A DNA stretch of 64,000 nucleotides from Streptomyces sp. ST2-7A (GCF_021390475.1 NZ_JAJUWS010000002.1:62001-126000); one strand, 5' to 3'. Positions 1-9,125 are shown, counted from the stretch's first letter. Notes: generated by a model from the sequence alone, not told the origin. Translations and numbers: made by a program.

Positions 1-24
1 GCGGGCGACGGCACGGGTTGCCAT
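1..24 (-). CDS. hrdD: Start of a leftward gene, probably sigma factor HrdD (partial)
   Basis: Only eight codons are inside the window, reading MATRAVAR from an ATG at 24-22 and running off the left edge. A good ribosome site (AAGGGAGC on the minus strand, about 28-35) sits at normal spacing. From memory, streptomycete HrdD-type sigma factors begin this way, and the SigR-type promoter upstream fits hrdD, a known SigR target. The start of a gene is well supported; the product is an inference from very few residues. Confidence 0.5.
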
Positions 25-130
25 ACGTGCTCCCTTGCGAATGATTCGGTGTGACGCTCGGTGGCGCTCTGCCTTGTGCTCCTTCTCGGCCGGCGGAATG
101 CCTCCTCGCACTCGCCTTCCGTAACGAATC

Positions 131-156
131 AACGACGGGAAACCGGACAGAATTCC
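131..156 (-). promoter_or_regulatory. SigR-type promoter (GGAAT-N18-GTT)
   Basis: Read on the minus strand, GGAAT lies at 156-152 and GTT at 133-131, separated by exactly 18 bases. This is the disulfide-stress sigma factor SigR consensus. It sits about 107 bases upstream of the ATG at 24 and points towards it, so it would place that gene in the thiol-oxidative-stress regulon. Confidence 0.55.
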
Positions 157-1037
157 CAAGCGACGCATCTTTTTCCGGAGATGCAGTACCCTGCCCGGCG
201 GCGCACGCGGATGCCGCCCCGGTGAAGGTCCCGTCGACCGGGCCCATCACCCCGACCGGCTCGCGCGGCCGATCCCGTCGGCCCGCTCCCCACCCGTCGC
301 CGTCGCGTTTCCCCGGGGGCTCTCACCCCCTTGGACGAACCGGACCCCGAAAAGGTTGCGGATCAACTCTTCCTCGCCTGCCCGACTCCCCGGCGGGCAT
401 GTGCGATCCCTCCTCTTTCCCTCCTCTTCCTCCTTTCTTCGGCCGATTTCCCCGTCGGGCGCCGGGAACCCCGCGTCGGCCCCCTCCCGACCGGGTATTC
501 GACGGCCCGCACCCGGAGTTCCCCGCCCCCGGGCCCGGGCACCGGCCCCTCGCCTCCATGCCCGCCCCCGCCTCCCCACCGGTCTCCCCGACCCGCCTCC
601 CCACCGCTCCGACGCGCCCTTCGATCCGGCCACTTCCCCCGGGCAGGCCGGCCCCGGCGGGCCCCGGCGCCCGTGGGGCCCACACCCGTACTTCCCGGCC
701 GGTCCCCCACCCGGATGCAGTAGCCCGACGCGCGGACCGCCCCCATCCGGCGCACGGTGGTCGAACCACCCGGTGACCGCTCGGTGACCGCTCGGTGACC
801 GCCCGGCGCGGACGCCCCGAAGGGGCCGTCGGAACGCCCGCCGGGGCCCGGGAACGACGGAGGGACGGGAGAGGGACCAGGAGAACCGAAGGAGCCCGGC
901 GACGCGGCGACCCGGACACGGCGACACGGGAGGCGGGCCCGACACCCCGCACCGGCATCCCCCACCCCGCATCCCGCGACGCCGAGTTCCGCGACTTCGG
1001 GCCCGGGGACCCGACGAGGAGGAGGTGACGCCCGCCC
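157..1037. other. Gene-free intergenic stretch
   Basis: Nearly 900 bases lie between the leftward sigma-like gene and the M6 protease. Open frames here are proline/arginine-rich, mutually overlapping and lack ribosome sites, so I regard them as high-GC artefacts. The only clear internal structure is a short tandem repeat at 772-804. The 3' end (about 1016-1026) carries the GGAGGAGG ribosome site of the next gene. Confidence 0.6.
772..804. repeat. Three tandem 11-bp units GGTGACCGCTC
   Basis: Units start at 772, 783 and 794; the first two are identical and the third ends CCC instead of CTC. No coding or regulatory role is evident. Confidence 0.7.
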
Positions 1038-2441
1038 ATGCCGACGGCCACCACCACGAACGCCGCCGGGCGGCCCCGCATATCCCGGGGTCGGGCGCTG
1101 TTGTCGGCGACCGGTTCCCTGGCGTTCATCGTGAGCACCGCCCCCGGAATGGTCGCCGCGCTCCCCGCCGACCCGCCCCTTCCACCCTCGTCGATCACCA
1201 CCACCGGCGTCTGCGCCCTCCCCGGCGGGGAGGGCCTGCACGCCGGTATACCCACCCCGCCGGGCTTCGCCCCGACGGGGGGAACCATCCGCGCGCTGAC
1301 CCTGTTCATCGATTTCCCCGACGCCGAGGCACGGATCGACACCGGCGAGCGCTTCGCCGAGTTCTTCCCCGCCACCGCCGAGTACTTCGCCACCGCCTCC
1401 CGGGGCCGGATGGACTACCGACCCGACCCGGTGCACCGTTGGCTGCGGATGTCCCGCCCGTTCGAGGAGTACGGCATCGACCGCGGGGTGGGGTGGCACC
1501 CGGACGACCCGGCCGGTTACAACGCCCTGATGCTGGAGATCGTCGGGGCGGTCGGCGAGGAGGTGAACTTCTCCTCCTACGACGTGGTGAACGTCCTGGC
1601 CGCCCCGAACGCCGGCCCCTCCGCCCTGGAGACCGTGCTGTCGGTGTCCTTCCCCGGCCGACCGCTGGTGGAGACCCCGACCGGTCCCCTGCGGAACGTG
1701 AGCTTCATCTGGAGCACCCAGCCGGGCGACAGCTCCCACCGGGTCCTGGTACACGAGAACGGCCATGCCTTCGGACTGCCGGACCTCTACTGGACCGGCG
1801 CGGGCGAGCCGCCGCTGCTGACCGGGCACTGGGACGTGATGGAACAGGACTGGGGGCCCAGCAACGGCCTGCTGGGCTGGCACCGCTGGAAGCTGGAGTG
1901 GTTGGACGACGACCAGGTGGACTGCGTCGTGGAGAGCGGCACCACCGAGCACCGCATCGTCCCGCTGGGCACTCCGGACGCCGACGCCCCGGACAACGAC
2001 GCCCCGGACGCCGGTGCGGGCCCTGACGCCGACCCGCGGGCGGCCCGGCCGGAGGGCGCGGCGCCGGTCCGCCCACCCGGCGCCCCGGCGGACGCCGGCA
2101 CCGACACCCGGTTGGTGGTCCTGCCGGTCGGCCCCCGTCGGGCCATCACCCTGGAGGTGCGGACGCCCTCCGCGCTGGACCACGCCGTCTGCCGTTCCGG
2201 TGTGCTGATCACCCGGGTGGACACCGCCGCGCGGACGGGCGAGGGGCCGATGCGGGTGGAGGACGCCACCCCCGGCAGCGGCGGCTGTCACGACCCCGCC
2301 GACCCCCAACTCGCCCATGAGCTGAGCGACGCCGCCTTCCTGCCCGGTGACACCTTCCACGACCCCCGGACCGGGGTGCGGGTGCGGGTGGTGGAGGTCG
2401 ACGGGGACGGCGCGCACGTGGTCCGCGTCACCCGCCGGTGA
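1038..2441 (+). CDS. Secreted M6-type (immune inhibitor A-like) metalloprotease
   Basis: A 467-residue predicted extracellular zinc protease. The N-terminus has basic residues (PRISRGRALL), a hydrophobic segment and an Ala-rich cleavage region, as in a signal peptide. A segment with ALTLFIDFPDA and YFATASRGRMDYR resembles the M6 N-terminal core. The zinc site is HENGHAFGLPDLY: H239, E240 and H243 form HExxH, with the downstream GLPD aspartate typical of M6 enzymes. A Pro/Asp/Ala-rich linker (about 315-350) precedes a C-terminal beta-rich region. The ATG at 1038 follows a strong GGAGGAGG site. Substrate cannot be read from sequence. The SEDS gene lies downstream but its likely start is about 230 bases away, so an operon is uncertain. 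Confidence 0.85.
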   Translation: MPTATTTNAAGRPRISRGRALLSATGSLAFIVSTAPGMVAALPADPPLPPSSITTTGVCALPGGEGLHAGIPTPPGFAPTGGTIRALTLFIDFPDAEARIDTGERFAEFFPATAEYFATASRGRMDYRPDPVHRWLRMSRPFEEYGIDRGVGWHPDDPAGYNALMLEIVGAVGEEVNFSSYDVVNVLAAPNAGPSALETVLSVSFPGRPLVETPTGPLRNVSFIWSTQPGDSSHRVLVHENGHAFGLPDLYWTGAGEPPLLTGHWDVMEQDWGPSNGLLGWHRWKLEWLDDDQVDCVVESGTTEHRIVPLGTPDADAPDNDAPDAGAGPDADPRAARPEGAAPVRPPGAPADAGTDTRLVVLPVGPRRAITLEVRTPSALDHAVCRSGVLITRVDTAARTGEGPMRVEDATPGSGGCHDPADPQLAHELSDAAFLPGDTFHDPRTGVRVRVVEVDGDGAHVVRVTRR

Positions 2442-2671
2442 GACTCCGGCGACCCGCCGCAGGCCCCCCGCGCACCACCCCCGACGGCCAGCCTCACCGG
2501 CTCCCACCCCCGCCCGATCCCGTCACGGACCGGTTTCGCCGGCCCCGTCCGGCGGCCCCGCTTGTTAGATTTGCCGGCGGTGCCGCGACAGCCGGCGGCA
2601 CCCGTGGGGCGGCACGCGGCCGACGCCACGACACGAACGGAGAGCACCGGGGCACCGGGGTAGGGACGGGC

Positions 2672-4246
2672 GTGGAGAGAGCGGCTTCGACAACGGCGTC
2701 CTCCGGGGAGCCCGACGACGGCTCCCCGCGGGCCCTCCCGAACCGGTCGATCGGCCGCTCGGCGGACCGACCGGAGGTGACGGACCAGACGGACCCGACG
2801 GGCGGGGCCGCCCCCGTGGATGACGGGGTCCGCCGCTGGATCGCGCGCCGCCGGAACATCGAACTGGCGCTGGTGCTGCTCGCCGTCGCCATCTCCGCCT
2901 TCGGCCACGCCGCCGCGCATCTGGCCGTCCACGGCGAACTCCCCTCCGGCCTGCTCGGCTACACCGCCGGTCTCGGTGCCCTGGCCGTCGGCGGCCACCT
3001 GGTGGTGCGCCGCTTCGCGCGGTACGCCGATCCGTTGATCCTGCCGGTGACGGTGCTGCTGTGCGGGCTGGGTCTGGTGCTGATGGACCGCCTCGACCAG
3101 GCGTACGCCGAACGCTTCCCGGAGGGCCACTACCAGGCGGTGGCGGTCGCCCCCGGCCAGGCGATCTGGACGGCCATAGGGGTGGCGCTGCTGGTCGGCG
3201 TGCTGCTGGTGATCAGACACCACCGGGTGCTCCAGCGGTACGTGTACCTCGGCATGGCCCTGGCGATGATCCTGCTGATGCTGCCGGCGTTCTTCGGCGC
3301 GGATGCCTTCGGCGCCAAGCGGTGGATCCGGGTCGGGCCGCTGTCGGTGCAGCCGGGCGAGTTCGTGAAGGTCATGATCGTCGTCTTCTTCGCGGGCTAC
3401 CTGATGGCCAACCGGGACGCCCTGGCGCTGGTCGGCCGCCGGGTGCTGGGGCTGGCCCTGCCGCGCGGCCGGAACGCCGGCCCGGTGCTGCTGGTGTGGG
3501 CGGTCAGCCTGGTCGTGCTGTTCTACCAGCGCGACCTGGGCACCTCGCTGATCTTCTTCGGGGTCTTCATCGTCATGCTGTACATCGCGACCGAACGCAC
3601 CAGTTGGGTGGTGCTGGGCGGGTTGATGGCGATCGGCGGCGCGCTGGCGGTGGCCGCCACGCAGTACCACGTCAAGGCCCGGGTGGCGGCCTGGCTGGAT
3701 CCGATGTCGATCTACCTGCCGGAGGACCAGCGCCCACCGGGGGTGATCTCCGAACAGTCGGCGCAGGCGCTCTTCGCCTTCGGCGCCGGTGACCTGACCG
3801 GCACCGGCCTGGGCCAGGGCCACTCCTACCTGATCGGCTTCGCCGGCCGCAGCGACTTCATCCTGGCCACCGTCGGCGAGGAACTGGGCCTGCTGGGCGT
3901 CACACTGGTGCTGCTGCTGTACGTGCTGTTGATCTGGCGGGCGTTCAAGATCGCGATGACGGTCAGCGACCCGTTCGGCAAACTGCTCGCCTACGGCCTG
4001 GGAACCGTATTGGCGCTGCAGGTGTTCGTGGTCGCCGGTGGCGTGACCGGGTTGATCCCGCTGACCGGCAAGGCACTGCCGTTCCTGGCACAGGGCGGAT
4101 CGTCGACGGTGGCCAACTGGTTGTTGATCGCGCTTCTGATCAGAATCAGTGACGCCGCGGGCAGGGCCTCCACACTTCCGGAGGGGAACGCTACGATCCT
4201 CACCCCGGTGGTCCGGGACACCGCCGCACGCCCGACCGGCGGCTGA
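2672..4246 (+). CDS. SEDS family peptidoglycan polymerase (FtsW/RodA/SpoVE-like)
   Basis: Integral membrane glycosyltransferase of the SEDS family, which polymerises lipid II during septation, elongation or sporulation. Hydrophobic helices run from about residue 60 to the C-terminus. Recognisable SEDS segments are GAKRWIRVGPLSVQPGEFVK, the late loop around GLGQGHSYLIGFAGRSDFI and GEELGLLG, and the final LTGKALPFLAQGGSSTVANW. The start is uncertain: GTG 2672 is used here, and in-frame GTG codons at 2777 and 2816 are alternatives giving N-termini closer to the family's usual length. An in-frame opening back to 2438 overlaps the protease stop but lacks family similarity. No penicillin-binding protein partner lies adjacent, unlike the usual divisome locus, so this may be an accessory SEDS protein. 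Confidence 0.85.
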   Translation: MERAASTTASSGEPDDGSPRALPNRSIGRSADRPEVTDQTDPTGGAAPVDDGVRRWIARRRNIELALVLLAVAISAFGHAAAHLAVHGELPSGLLGYTAGLGALAVGGHLVVRRFARYADPLILPVTVLLCGLGLVLMDRLDQAYAERFPEGHYQAVAVAPGQAIWTAIGVALLVGVLLVIRHHRVLQRYVYLGMALAMILLMLPAFFGADAFGAKRWIRVGPLSVQPGEFVKVMIVVFFAGYLMANRDALALVGRRVLGLALPRGRNAGPVLLVWAVSLVVLFYQRDLGTSLIFFGVFIVMLYIATERTSWVVLGGLMAIGGALAVAATQYHVKARVAAWLDPMSIYLPEDQRPPGVISEQSAQALFAFGAGDLTGTGLGQGHSYLIGFAGRSDFILATVGEELGLLGVTLVLLLYVLLIWRAFKIAMTVSDPFGKLLAYGLGTVLALQVFVVAGGVTGLIPLTGKALPFLAQGGSSTVANWLLIALLIRISDAAGRASTLPEGNATILTPVVRDTAARPTGG

Positions 4247-4346
4247 TCCGACCGGGTCCGGGGGCGACACGGCCCCGCGGATCCGGCGGCGCGGCGGCCC
4301 CGTGTGCCCGTACCACCGGCTCCACCCACCGGAAGGAGCCCCGCCC

Positions 4347-5552
4347 GTGAACCTCCGCGACGACGCCCGCGCCCTGTCCGACGACCTGATCCGGATGCGC
4401 CACGACCTGCACCGCACCCCCGAGGTCGGTCTGGACCTGCCCCGCACGCAGGAGCGGGTGCTGGCCGCCCTGGACGGCCTGCCGCTGGAGATCTCCACGG
4501 GCGAGGGCCTGAGTTCGGTGACGGCGGTGCTGCGCGGGGCCCGGCCGGGTGGTCCGACGGTGCTGCTGCGCGGGGACATGGACGCCCTGCCGGTGGCCGA
4601 GCGCACCGGGCTGCCGTACGCCGCCGAGGGCGACCTCATGCACGCCTGCGGCCACGACCTGCACACCACCATGCTGGCCGGCTCCGCCCGTCTGCTGGCG
4701 ACCCACCGCGACCGGCTGGCCGGGGACGTGGTCTTCATGTTCCAGCCCGGCGAGGAGGGCTGGGACGGGGCCGGACACATGCTCGCCGAGGGCGTGCTGG
4801 ACGCCTCCGGAACCCGCCCGGTGGCCGCGTACGCCCTCCACGTGTCGTCCTCGATCCACGCCTCGGGGGTCTTCGCGACCCGCACCGGACCGCTGCTGGC
4901 GGCCTCCAACGTCCTGGACGTGACGGTGCGCGGAGCCGGCGGACACGGCTCCGCGCCGCACCGGGCCAAGGACCCGATCCCGGCGGCCTGCGAGATGGTG
5001 ACGGCGCTGCAGACCTGGCTGAGCCGCGCCTTCGACGTCTTCGACCCGGTGGTGCTGACCGTGGGCAGCTTCCACGCGGGCACGCTGCCGAACATCATCC
5101 CGGACACCGCCCGGTTCACCGCGACCGTGCGGAGCTTCTCGCCGGAGGCGTTCGAGCGGCTGCGGGAGGGCCTGCCCGCGGTGTGCCGGGGGGTGGCGGC
5201 GGCGCACGGGCTCGAGGTGGACGCCGAGTTCATCGAGCAGTACCCGACCACGGTCAACGACGCCGCGGAGGCCGACTTCATCGCCGAGACCGTGCGCGAG
5301 GTGCACGGCGAGGAGCGGTACGAGCCGATGGAGAACCCGATCCTCGGCGCGGAGGACTTCTCCCGGGTGATCGCGGAGGTGCCGGGCGCGATGGCCTTCC
5401 TCGGCGCGACCCTGCCCGATCGGGACCCGGAGACCGCGCCGAGCAACCACTCCCCGCTGGCGGCGTTCGACGACGCGGTGCTGGCGGACGGCAGCGCCCT
5501 CTACGCGGAGCTGGCGGTGCGCCGTCTGGAGGCGGAGGCGGTCACCGCCTGA
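4347..5552 (+). CDS. M20 family metallopeptidase / amidohydrolase
   Basis: A 401-residue cytosolic di-metal hydrolase of the M20D type (hippurate hydrolase, N-acyl-amino-acid amidohydrolase relatives). Motifs in order are RGDMDALPV, HACGHDLHTTMLAG (H99, C101, H103 as metal ligands), QPGEEGWDGAGHM (catalytic/ligand Glu pair), the dimerisation-domain HGSAPHRAKDPI and a C-terminal ILGAEDFS. Length and order match the family. The GTG at 4347 is chosen because GGAAGGAG lies 8 bases upstream; longer in-frame extension overlaps the SEDS gene and lacks similarity. Such enzymes remove acyl groups from amino acids or peptides; exact substrate is unknown. Confidence 0.88.
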   Translation: MNLRDDARALSDDLIRMRHDLHRTPEVGLDLPRTQERVLAALDGLPLEISTGEGLSSVTAVLRGARPGGPTVLLRGDMDALPVAERTGLPYAAEGDLMHACGHDLHTTMLAGSARLLATHRDRLAGDVVFMFQPGEEGWDGAGHMLAEGVLDASGTRPVAAYALHVSSSIHASGVFATRTGPLLAASNVLDVTVRGAGGHGSAPHRAKDPIPAACEMVTALQTWLSRAFDVFDPVVLTVGSFHAGTLPNIIPDTARFTATVRSFSPEAFERLREGLPAVCRGVAAAHGLEVDAEFIEQYPTTVNDAAEADFIAETVREVHGEERYEPMENPILGAEDFSRVIAEVPGAMAFLGATLPDRDPETAPSNHSPLAAFDDAVLADGSALYAELAVRRLEAEAVTA

Positions 5553-5600
5553 CGCGGGGCCCGTGGTGCGGGGGCACGTCGCGGGACACCCCGGGCGACC

Positions 5601-5634
5601 GGGCCGTCGGAAGGGCGCCCCCTCCCGACGGCCC
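5601..5634 (+). terminator. Intrinsic terminator hairpin after the M20 gene
   Basis: A perfect 10-bp stem (GGGCCGTCGG with CCGACGGCCC) closes a 14-base loop about 50 bases after the M20 stop codon. There is no U tract, as is usual in high-GC actinomycetes. Confidence 0.6.
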
Positions 5635-5683
5635 GTCGGTGTGTGGGGCGGATCGGGTCGGGGATCGGGGCCGCGCGGGGCGT

Positions 5684-5705
5684 GGGAACGCGTCGAACGC
5701 GTCCC
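5684..5705. promoter_or_regulatory. Dyad GGGAACGCGTCGAACGCGTCCC, possible operator
   Basis: The 22-base site (5684-5705) consists of two arms around a CGA centre, matching at all but one position, and contains two ACGCGT boxes. It lies in the 430-base gap 5553-5980 upstream of the GH43 gene. Sugar-utilisation genes in Streptomyces are often controlled by LacI repressors on such dyads, but no regulator gene is adjacent, so this is a guess. The rest of the gap shows nothing else clear. Confidence 0.3.
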
Positions 5706-5980
5706 CGGGGTTTCGGAGTTACCCGCCGATCACCGATGATCCAGGTACGAGCGCCTTCAGTCGCCGTACGACCCGATTCGGTCAACCGTGCTGCGCAAGC
5801 TCACCCGAAAACATAATCTTCAAACAGAACTCGACATCACCGGGTTCGCCGCCATCGGCCCGCACCCCCGGGCCCCGACTCCCCGCCGGCCCACACCCGC
5901 CCCCGGACGATCTCCCTTCCCCCGCATCGCCCCCAGCACGTTATCCAGCACGTCGCCAGTTAGCTTCCGATGGAGAGCCC

Positions 5981-7780
5981 GTGTCCCGCCGGATCACCTC
6001 CCGCCACCTGTTCGCCGCCTTCACCAACGCGAGCGAACGCACCCTGCACCTCTACGGCTCCGACGACGGCGTGCACTTCCACGACCTCGCGTCGGCCGCG
6101 TACACCCCGGCGAACGGCATCCTCCGCGACCCCTCCGTCATCCACCACGCCGGCCGGTGGTGGATCGCCCACACCACCGCCTGGGAGGGCGACACCTTCG
6201 GCGTCATCTCCAGCGAGGACCGCCTGAACTGGCGGCACGTCGCCGACATCGCGCACGGCGTGCCCTGCCACAACACCTGGGCCCCCGAGTTCTTCACCGA
6301 GCACCCCGACGGCCGACTGCGGATCATCGTCTCCATATCCGCCGACCAGACCTCCGCCACCGGCTTCCAGCCCTACGTGCTCACCGCCCTCGACGACACC
6401 CTCACCCGCTGGACCGACCCCGTCCCGCTGGCCGGGCTCCACCCCGACGAGGCCGACCACCGCAACGGCTGGATCGACACCTGCGTGATCCACGAGAACG
6501 GCTGCTTCCACGCCTTCGTCAAGGACGCCACCGCAGAACGCGTCGAGCACGCCGTCGCCCGCCACATCACCGGCCCCTGGAACCTCCTCGACGACGCCGC
6601 GCCCGTCCCCCCGAACGGCGAACCACTGGAGGGACAGACCGTCTTCCGCCTCGACGACGGCGGTTTCCGGATGTTCCTCGACAGCTATCTCGAGGGCCGC
6701 CACTACTACAGCGACAGCCCCGACCTCACCGACTGGACCCCGCCGCGCGAGATCCCCCGCCTGTCGGGAACGGTGCGACACGGCTCGGTGTGGCGGGAGA
6801 CCGCCGACCTCCTGCCCGGCGACACCAACCCGGTCCTCCCCGGCTACCACGCCGACCCCGCCGTCCTGCACTCCCGGGGCCGGTTCTGGATGTACCCCAC
6901 CACCGACGGCGTCGCCGACTGGGGCAGCACCTCCTTCGGCGTCTTCTCCTCCACCGACCTCGTCCACTGGAGCGACCACGGCACCGTCCTCGACCTCGCC
7001 GACGTCGACTGGGCCGAGGGCCGCGCCTGGGCACCGGCCGTGGTCGAGCGCGACGGCGTCCACTGGATGTACTTCTGCGCCGACCAGCAGATCGGCGTCG
7101 CCCGCGCCGACCACCCCACCGGACCGTTCGTCGACGCGCTCGGCAAGCCGCTGGTCGCCCGCGACGCCTACGGGCACCAGGCCATCGACCCCGCCGTTCT
7201 GATCTCCGGGGACGGCGCCGCCCACCTGTACTTCGGCCAGGGACGCTGCCGAGCCGTACGACTGGGCGCCGACATGACCTCCTTCGACGGCGAACCCGTC
7301 GACATCACCCCCGCCGGGTACAACGAGGCGCCCGACGTCTTCGAACGCGAGGGCCGCTACTACCTCACCTGGTCCGAGAACGACACCCGCAGCCCCGACT
7401 ACCGGGTCGCCTGGGCCGTCTCCGACCACCCCCTGGGTCCCTTCACCCGCGCCGCCGCGCCACTGCTCACCAAGGACCCCGACCGGTGGATCATGGGCAC
7501 CGGCCACCAGGCGGCGGTCCGCGTCCCCGGCCGCGACGAGTGGTACCTCGCCTACCACCGCTTCGCCCGGCCCGGCGGCGACGGCACCCACCGCGAGGTG
7601 TGCCTGGACCGGCTGCGGTTCACCGTCGACGGACGGCTGCGGCCCGTCACCCCCACCCTGCGCGGCATCGACCCCATCGCCCCCGTGGACGACAGGGGCG
7701 CCGGCGTCGCCGGCGGCCCGATGACGGCGCCGGTCCGACGGCCCGGGGCGGAACCCGCATCGGACCGCGCCCACGGTTGA
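5981..7780 (+). CDS. Tandem GH43-like double beta-propeller glycosidase
   Basis: A 599-residue protein without a signal peptide, so probably cytosolic, built of two five-bladed-propeller glycosidase units. The C-terminal unit (about 285-590) is a typical GH43 domain: D292 in YHADPAVL (base), D403 in AIDPAVLI (pKa modulator) and E449 in NEAPDVFEREGRYYLTWS (acid). The N-terminal unit (about 10-270) is more divergent but keeps the spacing: D50 in LRDPSVIHH, D166 in GWIDTCVIHENG and E217 in LEGQTVF, plus NTWAPEFF. Start GTG 5981 has GGAGAG 5 bases upstream. GH43 enzymes cleave arabinosides, xylosides or galactans; a cytosolic oligosaccharide-trimming role is plausible. The gene stands alone without transporter genes. 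Confidence 0.8.
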   Translation: MSRRITSRHLFAAFTNASERTLHLYGSDDGVHFHDLASAAYTPANGILRDPSVIHHAGRWWIAHTTAWEGDTFGVISSEDRLNWRHVADIAHGVPCHNTWAPEFFTEHPDGRLRIIVSISADQTSATGFQPYVLTALDDTLTRWTDPVPLAGLHPDEADHRNGWIDTCVIHENGCFHAFVKDATAERVEHAVARHITGPWNLLDDAAPVPPNGEPLEGQTVFRLDDGGFRMFLDSYLEGRHYYSDSPDLTDWTPPREIPRLSGTVRHGSVWRETADLLPGDTNPVLPGYHADPAVLHSRGRFWMYPTTDGVADWGSTSFGVFSSTDLVHWSDHGTVLDLADVDWAEGRAWAPAVVERDGVHWMYFCADQQIGVARADHPTGPFVDALGKPLVARDAYGHQAIDPAVLISGDGAAHLYFGQGRCRAVRLGADMTSFDGEPVDITPAGYNEAPDVFEREGRYYLTWSENDTRSPDYRVAWAVSDHPLGPFTRAAAPLLTKDPDRWIMGTGHQAAVRVPGRDEWYLAYHRFARPGGDGTHREVCLDRLRFTVDGRLRPVTPTLRGIDPIAPVDDRGAGVAGGPMTAPVRRPGAEPASDRAHG

Positions 7781-7839
7781 CCGGGGGCCGGCCGACTGAC
7801 GAACCGGTGGGCAGGCGGGGTCCGTCGGGAGGCCGCGAC

Positions 7840-7881
7840 GGGCGGCCGGGCATCGGGACGCGACAGTCCGACCGGCCGCCC
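7840..7881. terminator. Bidirectional terminator between convergent genes
   Basis: Arms GGGCGGCCGG (7840-7849) and CCGGCCGCCC (7872-7881) form a perfect 10-bp stem between the convergent GH43 and NUDIX genes. Confidence 0.55.
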
Positions 7882-7915
7882 CCGAACCGGGCCGGCCGGC
7901 GCGGCGACCCCGCGA

Positions 7916-8407
7916 TCAGGCCCGCTCGCCCGCGCCCCCCGAAAAGCGGAACCGGGCCGCCGACTCCTCGGCCACGGCCGCCGCGATACGCCCCCGCATC
8001 TCCTCCGTCATCGGCGGCAGCGCGTCCAGGGGGAACCACCGAGCCTCGGTGTTCTCCCCATCGGCCGGATACGGTTCACCGGAGACCCAACGACAGCGGA
8101 AGGTCAGGTCGAGGTACTGGCTCCGGTCCCCGTTTCCGTACACCACCGGCGCCGTGACACCCACCGAGGCCAGCCGCTCCGGTACCGCCACCGCCCCCGC
8201 CTCCTCCAGCACCTCCCGGACGGCGGCGTCCGCCGGTTGCTCGCCCGGATCCACGATGCCCGTCACCGGCGTCCAGGCCCCGTTGTCCGCTCGCTTCACC
8301 ATCAGCACGCGGTCCCCGTCCAGGACGACGGCCGTCACCCCCGGCAGCCACAGCGGGTCGTTACCGATCTTCTCGCGCAGCGCGAGGATGAACTCCGGGG
8401 TCGCCAT
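7916..8407 (-). CDS. NUDIX hydrolase
   Basis: A 163-residue NUDIX domain protein, likely hydrolysing a nucleoside diphosphate linked to another moiety. The NUDIX box is complete: G-I-V-D-P-G-E-Q followed by the REVLEEAG core at about residues 64-71. Upstream is the usual beta strand VTAVVLDGDRVLMVKRADNGAW. Length suits a single-domain hydrolase. It is cytosolic; the substrate cannot be predicted. It converges with the GH43 gene and may share a promoter region with the GNAT gene 157 bases upstream. Confidence 0.88.
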   Translation of the reverse strand: MATPEFILALREKIGNDPLWLPGVTAVVLDGDRVLMVKRADNGAWTPVTGIVDPGEQPADAAVREVLEEAGAVAVPERLASVGVTAPVVYGNGDRSQYLDLTFRCRWVSGEPYPADGENTEARWFPLDALPPMTEEMRGRIAAAVAEESAARFRFSGGAGERA

Positions 8408-8564
8408 TCCGTCAGCCTACGGGCGCGACGAGGCCGCCGGCCCGCCCGGCCCCAGCCTTCCGGGGACTCGATCCGAGGACTCGGGCACCGCGTCCACGCC
8501 CCTCGGTGTCCGCCGAACGGCCCACATCGGGGGCGCACCGCCACCCTCGCGACCACCGCGACGA

Positions 8565-9125
8565 TCACCGCCCCGCCGGGTGAGCCGGCTCACCGCCGAC
8601 CCCTCGCCCCGGCGTCCGCACGGCCTGGCCGGGCGGCTTGCGGTACTCCATGATGTGGCCGGTCGCCGGGAAGCTCTCGTTGCCCACCAGCTTGCCGCTC
8701 CTGGTCTCCACGATCGTGAAGCCGGCCCTTTGGTACACGCCGATCGCACGCTCGTTCCCGGCCAGCACCGAGGTCTCCACTCGCGCACCCGCCTGCGCCA
8801 CGGCGTACCGCAACAGCGCGCCACCGGCACCCTGCCCGTACCGGGCGGGATCCACGTAAAGCCAGGACACCTCGTCGTCCTCCAGTGCCACGAAGCCCAC
8901 AACCCCCGGCTCCGTGCCGGAGCCGGGGCCCTCGGCGACCCAGACCCGGCCGTTGAAGAGGCCCTCGTTCTCGTAGGTCTCGGCCAGCGTGAGGAAGGCT
9001 TCCACTCCCACGGTGGCCTCCAACTCATCGAGTCGGGCCGCGTCGTGGATCCGCTCGATCGCCTCCCAGTCCTCGGACCGATAGTCCCGTACCCGCCACT
9101 CGGCGTGCCGCCGCTCCGTCACCAT
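8565..9125 (-). CDS. GNAT family N-acetyltransferase
   Basis: A 186-residue acetyl-CoA-dependent acyltransferase. The GNAT core includes GVVGFVALEDDEVSWLYVDPARYGQGAGGALLRYAVAQ in segments: the strand DEVSWLYVDP followed by the acetyl-CoA pyrophosphate loop RYGQGAGGAL, then the late motif NERAIGVYQRAGF. The ATG at 9125 gives the standard N-terminus; a longer frame to 9182 adds a basic extension without similarity. Substrate unknown. The 325-base gap 9126-9450 to the tRNA gene holds no other recognisable feature. Confidence 0.85.
   Translation of the reverse strand: MVTERRHAEWRVRDYRSEDWEAIERIHDAARLDELEATVGVEAFLTLAETYENEGLFNGRVWVAEGPGSGTEPGVVGFVALEDDEVSWLYVDPARYGQGAGGALLRYAVAQAGARVETSVLAGNERAIGVYQRAGFTIVETRSGKLVGNESFPATGHIMEYRKPPGQAVRTPGRGVGGEPAHPAGR

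Noticed and set aside
51..776. Plus-strand 241-codon frame at the left end
   Set aside because: Pro/Arg-rich throughout, overlapped by several equally long frames; it runs antisense across the SigR-type promoter.
772..804. CRISPR-like or iteron array
   Set aside because: Three 11-bp direct units without spacers and without a nearby rep or cas gene; recorded only as a small tandem repeat.
363..2507. Long minus-strand frame (over 700 codons) covering the protease gene
   Set aside because: It is antisense to the M6 protease, with Gly/Arg/Val-rich composition and no family motif; a high-GC mirror frame.
2288..5446. Minus-strand frame of more than 1000 codons
   Set aside because: Antisense to the SEDS and M20 genes; composition dominated by Arg, Gln and His, no start with a ribosome site.
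5788..8157. Plus-strand 789-codon frame
   Set aside because: Arg/Pro-rich shadow of the GH43 gene one frame away; the GH43 frame holds all catalytic motifs.
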